Shown: piece after piece, positions 61,501 to 64,000 of the stretch
Position numbering within the stretch: the first letter of the stretch is position 1
Layout of the letters: the number at the start of each line of letters is the position of its first letter
Assembly (NCBI GenBank): GCA_016490735.1
Contig: JAEMWC010000232.1
Coordinates: 155,001-219,000 of the forward strand
DNA from: Pachyseris speciosa
Lineage: Eukaryota; Cnidaria; Anthozoa; Scleractinia; Pachyseridae
Direction: 5' to 3'
Length of the DNA: 64,000 nucleotides
Notes under the pieces: generated by a model
The model's database searches: none
Told to the model about the DNA's origin: nothing
Seen by the model: only the letters and a program-made list of their open reading frames with translations
Position numbers and translations under genes: made by a program

Positions 61501-63505
61501 CTTTTCTCGAACAGAAGAACGTGACACAGCATGGGATTTCCATTCCCCCACAAAATTGTTTACAGCATCGACGACAGTTCGTAAGTTCAACGGCAACCGC
61601 TCCTCCATAACCTTCATGAGCGGGAAAATAACACGCTGTTTCAAGTACGGTATTCGCGTGGCAAATGGCCCACTGTTTCTTTGCCAGTGTCCAGTCTTCC
61701 ATCGTCCGAACTATTGCGTGGCTACAAAGCTACGAACATTCAGAACGATGAACACGCAAAATTCTATGAAAAACTGCCTATTCAATTAAGAAATACCTGT
61801 CAACAAGTAAAAGAATAACATCAATCATATGTCATAGTTATGGATGTGATGTTTATTCTACTAAAGAGCTAAAATTGTGGGTACAACTTCGAAGTATTTT
61901 TCATTTCAATGTTGGCGAGTTTACGTTCGAAGAAGACAGTGAGAAGACCAACTTTGAATTTCTTTCGACTCTTACTAGAAAAACTTTTTTTCCAAAATTT
62001 GAGTCGCTTAAGTCGGGGTGCGGCTTATCTGTGAGTGCGGCTTATCTGCGAGTCTTTACGGTACTTCCTAATCTTGACAATGTTCCTTAAGTGGTAGTGG
62101 CAGGAGACAGATTTTTTTAACATGTTCTGTTAAGTTAAGACAATGATCGATAGTAACCCCTCGATTCCAGGCAGAAGATTTGGGTTGAATCTTCTCATCA
62201 CCCACTTGGATGAACTCCAGGGTGTGCCTGGAACGAAATTGTGAGGTTATGAAGACAAATTCAGTTTTCTCCTGATTAAGTTTAAGTCCATTATTCACCA
62301 TCCAACAGTCAAGATCAGTGACACAGCATTCAACACAACGCTTGGCCAGTGAGAGATCATAGCTATACAGTCAGTTTTAAAAGGCCCATTGCATAAGTTC
62401 CAACCTAGAGTGCATTTTAGGTTGAATTTTTTCATCAAACTTTGACAGAACTGTAGGGAAATGGGGGCTAGTTTGGTTGAGCAAACTGTTATAATTATAA
62501 CACATGACAGAAATATCAATTTTGTTTAAAATATCTTATGGCCAAAGGGAAGTTATGTGACAGTTTGCACAACCGATGATGCAACCAATGCCTATATACC
62601 ACAAAGGATTATGATCATGTTCAGCCTTTGAAAAATAACTCAGTTTCCCCACTCCACCCCCCACCCCCAGCTTGCCAAAGATTCTGAATGAGCTTCTCTG
62701 CTTTTATGATAAAAATGCTTAAATTTATTATAGAGGTAAGATGAAACAAGGTTAATATAATTTACACTTATTAATGAGGTTATATATTTTTTCTTTATGC
62801 AAAGTGTAACAAACCTTGTTCTTTATCCAGGCCTCAATGTCATCACACTCATGACAAAAATGAAAATATTTGATTGAATTCTCTAGATTCTCCCGACGAA
62901 TCTGAAAAAGAGCACATACCAAAAACAAACTTATTACTAATAATCACTTGAGAGCTAAACCAACCAATTACACGGTTAACTCTCTCATGCACATGTCAGC
63001 AGCTTGGGGGTCGAGTCCCAGGCCAACCAGGGGGATTGTAAAATCAATCAAGCAAACTTGAGGAATTTCCCTGGGGGTCAGGGAAATCTTGCAAGACAAA
63101 GTTCCCTGGGTGATGTGTCTCTCAGCAAAAAATCCCCCGGACATCCTTTACAAACTTGTGAATTCCCCCACCCCCTAATCTTTGATCATAAGACAATGTC
63201 GAGATTTTTCCCTACCCCCAGAAAAAGAATCCCATCCATCTCCTTGTATTCCCCCACATATCTACCTGATTGGCCCAGGGGTCGACCTAACATGGAAGCC
63301 AAGCATGTGTACATTAGGGACCATTATGATCTTAATTTCAAGATGAGCATCTGCCCATCCTTGGGGTTGACCGTAGTTAGTTGCATTACCTCTGCCATCT
63401 CCACCAGTCTTGAGTACATATTCTGAAGTGAAATCTGCCGTGTCGCCACATTGTCACGATCAAAATGAGCAGTAAAATGGCGTCTGACAGGACGGCGCGA
63501 CTTTT
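20661..63505 (-). CDS. SPTBN5/karst-like (beta-H spectrin): Beta-heavy spectrin, 3' 42 exons (end of repeat 5 to C terminus), 5' truncated by the window
   Basis: Beta-H spectrin crosslinks actin with alpha-spectrin in the cortical skeleton, typically at the apical/junctional membrane of epithelia. Here 42 exons in one frame encode 3,153 residues plus the stop. About 25 spectrin repeats of roughly 106 residues are visible, each with the Trp/Leu-Ile-x-x-[Glu/Lys] start and an internal GHxxxxxI helix-C landmark. The first segment (RDNVATRQISLQNMYSRL) resembles what follows an SH3 domain in spectrin repeats. SH3 in repeat 5 plus 25 further repeats gives the 30 typical of beta-H, against 17 in conventional beta. 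A C-terminal PH domain excludes alpha-spectrin. The CH domains, repeats 1-4 and SH3 should lie beyond 64000. Introns are GT-AG; exon tables are in the block entries. Conventional beta-spectrin is excluded by the repeat count. Confidence 0.92.
21424..21743 (-). other. PH domain of beta-H spectrin
   Basis: AVEGMLQRKQELDSGGRKA opens a classical PH fold. Strand 1 is followed by a basic beta1-beta2 loop, then WKTLYTVLRGHQLFFYREKK (strands 2-4), a PLDLTDG linker, AFRLLCDDDSEFFFVA, and the C-terminal helix DPQDLRRWMKNISAAAG with the invariant Trp. Spectrin PH domains bind inositol phospholipids through the basic loop; the GGRKAHARVWK stretch supplies basic residues here. Confidence 0.9.
21808..22145 (-). 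other. ER/K single alpha-helix segment of spectrin
   Basis: About 110 residues are almost only Glu, Arg, Lys, Gln and a few Met/Leu (for example REEEERRRREEEEEREMEM), between the end of repeat 30 and the PH domain. Alternating E and R/K blocks at i, i+4 spacing, without a hydrophobic heptad core, are the signature of a stable single alpha-helix rather than a dimeric coiled coil. It could act as a roughly 15 nm rigid spacer between the rod and the membrane-binding PH domain. Confidence 0.75.
23333..23745. mobile_element. Inverted-end element with nested foldback MITE
   Basis: Outer ends agggttgccaa (23332) and gtggcaaccct (23741). Inside, 23630-23733 is a separate foldback: tagcctgcgagcaagctccc pairs with gggagagcttgctcgcaggcta. 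Confidence 0.7.
24204..29600 (-). CDS. Spectrin exons for repeats 24 to 28
   Basis: Exons 29419-29600 (R24), 28066-28223 (R24/R25), 27675-27904 (R25), 26006-26236 (R26), 25303-25602 (R26/R27), 24974-25207 (R27/R28) and 24204-24421 (R28, ends DFRDL plus AT). The donor GAAAG|gtac at 29419 and acceptor tag|ATTTATG at 28223 join as AG|A (Arg). At 28066, ATTG|gta joins GG|GTT as Gly. The introns hold the 105-bp satellite units and the Penelope-like insertion. Confidence 0.9.
26440..26560. repeat. 105-bp satellite unit, divergent copy
   Basis: Matches aatgaaagctactgarcagtactttc and the gtgctg..tttat stretch of the array at 29735. Another partial unit at 26790-26850 and 27165-27230 is split by an insertion. 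Confidence 0.65.
26851..27164 (-). mobile_element. Penelope-like fragment with hammerhead-like motif and hairpin
   Basis: A 12-bp direct repeat (acttagcagtag at 26839-26850 and 27165-27176) flanks the segment, as a target duplication would. On the - strand it contains ctgatgaagacc, a short loop, then ggtcgaaacgtcgcg, the CUGAUGA...GAAAC core arrangement of hammerhead ribozymes known from Penelope-like elements. A perfect 24-bp hairpin (27050-27073 with 27087-27110, 13-nt loop) follows. Confidence 0.5.
29092..29372. mobile_element. CAATTGAGTGTCG-type MITE
   Basis: gagcgggtttcaattgagtg to gcactcaattgaaaactgct. Ends about 47 bp from the spectrin R24 exon (29419). Confidence 0.88.
29735..30100. 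repeat. Tandem satellite, four units of 104-107 bp
   Basis: gagcagtactttc begins units at 29735, 29842, 29948 and 30052. Related units occur at 26440, 43310-43480 (inverted) and 56450-56720, always in spectrin introns. Confidence 0.85.
30512..30889 (+). mobile_element. LINE reverse-transcriptase C-terminal fragment
   Basis: PIWGRLTNKDRFLALESLHCRAAKLIYG is the typical 'pxWG...l..lQ.raak' region downstream of the RT domain of non-LTR retrotransposons, followed by ATLAYKIFYDCTPP. Truncated at the 5' end and ending in a stop. It lies antisense to spectrin, in the intron between exons 31108 and 29600. Confidence 0.7.
31108..40024 (-). CDS. Spectrin exons for repeats 16 to 23
   Basis: Exons 39821-40024 (R16), 38746-38895 (R16/R17), 38049-38339 (R17), 37010-37348 (R18, WITEKLQTASDESYKDP), 35852-36169 (R19), 34934-35169 (R20), 34479-34641 (R20/R21), 33459-33647 (R21), 31995-32336 (R22) and 31108-31467 (R23, WINEKLQTASEASYRE). 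Three separate repeats (R10, R18, R23) begin a new phase-0 exon at the same residue, just before [FAV]E[AS]WI. Confidence 0.9.
31640..31830. other. TATCGAT-rich intron stretch
   Basis: Several atatcgat/atcgatatt palindromes. No other structure that I can interpret. Confidence 0.3.
32354..32447. mobile_element. Small foldback element
   Basis: aatacaccattttgctaatg and cattagcaaaatggtgtatt are 20-bp perfect inverse copies around a roughly 50-bp loop, about 18 bp upstream of the R22 exon. Confidence 0.75.
35531..35690 (+). mobile_element. tRNA-derived SINE (family A), copy 3
   Basis: gctcccagttggtctggtag head, gggttcgattcccg B-box, then gaatttttttcaggc. The acceptor stem does not pair, so it is not a tRNA gene. 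Confidence 0.75.
36358..36560. repeat. Dispersed repeat, inverted partner of 52797-52975
   Basis: Shares acagatctca, gtgaaatgaaacaatagat, gttaatgcagcagttgattt and gaggtgtacatgtgactcaa with the inverse sequence at 52797-52975. Confidence 0.7.
36773..36925. mobile_element. Foldback MITE (gggattgtttgggg family)
   Basis: cactttggaaaagactgg...gggattgttttggggggg pairs with ccccaaacaatcccacaa...cagtcttttccaaa. Copies at 40980-41132 and 41355-41470 (partial). Confidence 0.75.
37849..37995 (+). mobile_element. tRNA-derived SINE (family A), copy 4
   Basis: ttgttagctcagttagtact head, degraded B-box, and a 3' end tgcgaaagttgcctt...aactacgatgattc related to the other copies. Confidence 0.65.
39090..39322. 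mobile_element. CAATTGAGTGTCG-type MITE, right end lost
   Basis: Starts gcggttttcaattgagtgtc; homology stops at gtgattggctggaga. Confidence 0.8.
40233..49118 (-). CDS. Spectrin exons for repeats 10 (end) to 15
   Basis: Exons 48945-49118 (R10, includes a QQAQQQQQ run), 48031-48251 (R11, VEDLGHDLSSVKFLL), 47029-47215 (R11/R12), 44982-45182 (R12), 43958-44188 (R12/R13), 43588-43770 (R13/R14), 42927-43072, 42340-42617 (R14/R15) and 40233-40363 (R15). Phases alternate 0, AG|G, 0, 0, 0, AG|A, G|GT without conflict. The introns contain hairpins, SINEs and microsatellites at 44346-44419 and 46316-46411. Confidence 0.88.
40835..41132. repeat. gtgacatarcaaagg repeat joined to gggattgtttgggg foldback MITE
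   Basis: 40835-40975 is the GC-rich repeat. 40980-41132 is a foldback: cattttggaaaagagtggg pairs with cccagtcctttccaaagt, and gggattgtttggggggg pairs with ccccttaacaatccc. Confidence 0.7.
41355..41470. mobile_element. Partial gggattgtttgggg foldback MITE
   Basis: gtgccgcgtgagggattctg...ccccaaacaatcccat...ttttccaaagtga. The left arm is shortened. Confidence 0.6.
42085..42250. repeat. gtgacatarcaaagg repeat
   Basis: cctttgtgacaaaacaaaga, cgcgcgcaagaaccagccaa and tttggagc, as at 16725. Confidence 0.65.
42650..42757. mobile_element. CAATTGAGTGTCG-type MITE, right half only
   Basis: aattgcttcgagttctgatt through ggcactcaattctaaactgc, 33 bp from the R14/R15 exon (42617). Confidence 0.75.
43186..43480. 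repeat. Inverted copy of the 30000-30230 satellite tail
   Basis: gtctatcgctcaatactgag, ttttagactggcctaaaaaa, gtgagaagaaacaaaagaga and the satellite unit follow in inverse order to 30230-30000. Confidence 0.8.
44346..44419. repeat. (GAT)n microsatellite, about 25 units
   Basis: Uninterrupted ATG/GAT triplets in a spectrin intron, 158 bp upstream of exon 43958-44188. It generates poly-Asp, poly-His and poly-Ser ORFs. Confidence 0.95.
44553..44776. mobile_element. Foldback MITE
   Basis: caatctcgtatccggagtct pairs with gaggactctgggtacgagatt; inner agagactctgggataatgg pairs with ccattattccagagtctct. Confidence 0.75.
45790..45940. repeat. gtgacatarcaaagg repeat
   Basis: gtgtcgtaacaaaggagg, attatccaatcaca and gcgcgcgcgctgcag. 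A divergent copy. Confidence 0.55.
46316..46839 (-). mobile_element. tRNA-derived SINE (family B), reverse copy with (ATT)n tail
   Basis: On the - strand: head gaccggttagctcag...ggttcaaaccccggcc, body with tttaaataattgaggagaaa and acggtttgtag-type matches, tail gaatattgcatagaaaatgc followed by (ATT)n. The + strand shows (AAT)n at 46316-46411. Matches 58823-59270 over about 430 bp. Confidence 0.85.
47369..47476. repeat. Near-perfect 53-bp inverted repeat (hairpin)
   Basis: gcggtttcctttgatctcga...aagaaactggtaat is followed after one base by its inverse attaccagtttctt...tcgagatcaaaggaaaccgc, with one indel in an A-run. Essentially no loop. It lies in the intron between exons 48031 and 47215, followed by a CTGAC...GAAACGTCAGC Penelope-like motif (47516-47553). 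Confidence 0.9.
47668..47950. repeat. Dispersed repeat, inverted partner of 63003-63300
   Basis: gggccaaccagggagataag, gaatacaaggagatgaatgg, ggggtggggaattcacaaat and cttgcaagattccccgac match the inverse of 63003-63300. Confidence 0.8.
48290..48830. other. Intron stretch, probably retroelement remnant
   Basis: gtctgaagatgatatagagt and ttatatcgaaatatt resemble the 'gaagatg...cgaaa' ends of Penelope-like elements. No ORF. Low certainty. Confidence 0.3.
49921..50240. mobile_element. Foldback element with ttccagataag/cttatctggaa ends
   Basis: gttccagataagaggggggtgtca at 49921 pairs with tgacaccctaccttagaatcttatctggaac ending near 50240. Confidence 0.65.
50393..56342 (-). CDS. Spectrin exons for repeats 7 to 10 (first part)
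   Basis: Exons 56216-56342 (R7, MKSWIQEKNAVLSDGDLGRD), 55607-55671, 55413-55494, 55058-55135 (R7/R8), 54383-54510, 53121-53280 (R8), 52634-52711, 52402-52541, 51065-51188 (R9) and 50393-50539 (R10, WIQEKLQIATDESF). This is the most finely divided part of the rod (exons 65-160 nt). The acceptor at 55494 has a second possible AG five bases later, but only the first keeps the frame (TC|T, Ser). The acceptor of 55135 (ccttgaag|GGC) is weak in pyrimidines. Confidence 0.85.
51665..51770. mobile_element. Small foldback MITE
   Basis: tagactgcgagtagtc at 51666 and gactactcgcagtcta ending at 51769, around a CG-rich centre. Confidence 0.8.
52797..52975. repeat. Dispersed repeat, inverted partner of 36358-36560
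   Basis: tgagtcacatgtacacctct, caactgctgcatta, acaatctattgtttcatttc and agatctgtatggg. The right end also folds back on itself (catacagatctc / gagatctgtatg). Confidence 0.7.
53298..53547. mobile_element. CAATTGAGTGTCG-type MITE, divergent
   Basis: gaagttttcaattgagtgtc to gacattcaattaaaaacca. It starts 18 bp upstream of exon 53121-53280, so the branch point of that intron probably lies inside the element. Confidence 0.75.
54733..54986. mobile_element. Foldback MITE (tagcctgcattgcaga)
   Basis: ctagcctgcattgcagatgt and taaccctggttagtaacgtc pair with gttactaactggggttacat and acgtctgcaacgtaggctag. Confidence 0.8.
55903..56186. mobile_element. CAATTGAGTGTCG-type MITE, intact
   Basis: gagcgcttttcaattgagtg to cactcaattgaaaagcgctc with flanking TA. 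It ends 30 bp from the R7 exon donor (56216). Confidence 0.9.
56450..56720. repeat. 105-bp satellite, about 2.5 units
   Basis: gtggatgaaatcctaaagt, accattcaaatgaaagctac and tgagcagtactttcctgtgg occur twice in tandem. Confidence 0.8.
56747..63505 (-). CDS. Spectrin exons for end of repeat 5 and repeat 6
   Basis: Exons 63390-63505 (post-SH3 helix, ends VEMAE), 62815-62901 (RRENLENSIKYF to WIKNK), 58055-58123, 57323-57453 and 56747-56806 (ends EKHG). Phases join as 0, 0, 0, AT|G (Met-Trp) and GG|G (Gly). The first exon needs two bases from an exon outside the window. The introns hold the LINE with nested insertions (59275-62375) and a SINE. 63506-64000 is intron in which I see no exon, only C/G-rich low-complexity patches near 63710-63725. 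Confidence 0.85.
57107..57172. repeat. Triplet microsatellite (AGC/AAC/AAT)n
   Basis: agcagcagcagcaacaacaa then (AAT)n, in the intron between exons 57453 and 56806. Confidence 0.85.
58560..58637. repeat. (ATT)n/(GTT)n microsatellite
   Basis: Perfect ATT run changing to GTT, then ATT with TTTA. Probably a retroelement tail. Confidence 0.85.
58823..59270 (+). mobile_element. tRNA-derived SINE (family B)
   Basis: Head gccgaccggttagctcagtg (A-box) and gggttcgaaccccggcc (perfect B-box), about 350-bp body, then gtgatatattattattatta tail. The head lacks a pairing acceptor stem, so this is a SINE and not a tRNA gene. Confidence 0.85.
59491..60848. mobile_element. DNA transposon remnant with long TIRs, inserted in the LINE
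   Basis: cagcggtgattatattgccg at 59491 is mirrored by cggcaatacaatcaccgctg ending at 60848; the homology continues to about 150 bp per arm (gtgttgtaaccaatcacagg, caaattattttcgttttgtt). TA at 59489-59490 and 60849-60850 is the target duplication. No transposase is visible. Confidence 0.85.
61194..62061. mobile_element. Second DNA element inserted in the LINE, TIR CCGTAAAGACTC
   Basis: ccgtaaagactcacagataa at 61194 is mirrored by ttatctgcgagtctttacgg ending at 62061, each next to gccgcac/gtgcggc. TA is duplicated at 61192-61193 and 62062-62063. It contains small ORFs (for example 61487-61789, +) without recognisable transposase motifs. Confidence 0.85.
63003..63300. repeat. Dispersed repeat, inverted partner of 47668-47950
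   Basis: gtcgagtcccaggccaacca, cttgcaagacaaagttccct, ttgtgaattcccccaccccc and ttgtattcccccaca mirror the copy at 47668-47950. Confidence 0.8.
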
Positions 63506-64000
63506 CTGTGGAAAAATGTTAGGTATATTCATTTGTTACAACATCTCCTAAAGTGGAAGAAAGCAGTTTTATGTAAGGTAAAAGTGCATTGTTGGTGCAG
63601 GGAGAGCTTTGTTACAAAGGGATAAGTAGTACGGAGAAGCTTGTTAGAAAAAAAGAGAATGATACCATTAACCACATCCAGACAGGGCATTCCTTTTTCT
63701 GTAACCAGAGACAGGGGTGGGGGAGGGGATAATGGGGTCTGCACCCCTTTCAAACAGAATTAAGTGAGAAATAAGGTTCTCACACTGAAACTTCGAGAAT
63801 AAATAATGCATCCAAGGATGTTTTCTTTATCTGTTGGTGGTGACGCTTAATAGGCTGCAAGTTGTTTGCTGTCCAGTTTCAGCCACTTTTAAAATTATGG
63901 TTCCCACCCTCTTTTCTCCTTCATCCAATAGACCTCTTGCCCCCTCTTCGCTAGGGTCCCACTCCCCTAATCCCCCACCCCATCAAAGGAATTGAGAACA

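Larger units (their letters stand above)
59275..62375 (-). mobile_element. CR1/L2-like LINE, 5' truncated, with two nested DNA elements
   Basis: Reading the - strand: RT palm-proximal part (CWMVNNGLKLNQEKTEFVF and DHCLNLTEHVKKI, 62370-62064), frameshifted near 62110; then LVHVFISSKLD, IQNTAARIVT and HWLPLNYRIHFKILLL (61191-60851); then AVPKSRLKTY and WNQLPLEVRKVTS (59488-59320); then a stop and a (ATG)n tail at 59275-59298. Two insertions interrupt it. Confidence 0.85.

Noticed and set aside
63506..64000. SH3-domain exon expected upstream of repeat 5's end
   Set aside because: No ALYDY-like or other SH3 sequence is readable on the - strand here; it should lie outside the window.

Overview
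This is a piece of an animal nuclear genome. Short exons with GT-AG introns and consistent splice phases, dense SINE/LINE/foldback transposon debris, and a complete-looking beta-heavy spectrin architecture all point to a metazoan. The style of the repeats suggests an anthozoan cnidarian, probably a stony coral. That is an impression from the repeats, not a proof.

Two protein-coding genes face each other tail to tail. On the + strand, 4081..20123 holds a 17-exon gene for a 970-residue, mostly coiled-coil protein with three UVR-like helical hairpins. I cannot name an orthologue. Its last intron looks like a textbook minor-spliceosome (U12) AT-AG intron. On the - strand, 63505..20661 holds the 3' 42 exons of a beta-heavy spectrin (karst/SPTBN5 class): 3,153 residues covering the end of repeat 5 through repeat 30, then an unusually long charged ER/K helix, a PH domain, an acidic proline-rich tail and a lysine-rich C terminus. 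The actin-binding CH domains, repeats 1-4 and the expected SH3 domain lie beyond base 64000. All exon phases in both models close without a frameshift. The two stop codons are 537 bp apart.

By region: 1-4030 is intergenic and filled with inverted-repeat elements. 4031-20123 is the coiled-coil gene, with introns carrying SINEs, MITEs and LINE ends. 20124-20660 is the shared 3' region. 20661-63505 is spectrin, with introns carrying at least a dozen repeat families. 63506-64000 is spectrin intron with no exon that I can see.

I did not find a novel defence or metabolic system. The points most worth following up are the U12 intron, a 13-repeat super-periodicity in the spectrin with matching intron positions (30 repeats equals the usual 17 plus 13), the ER/K helix before the PH domain, a LINE split by two clean TA-target insertions, and a small Penelope-like insertion carrying a hammerhead-like motif. 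No database search was possible, so all family names rest on motif recognition.
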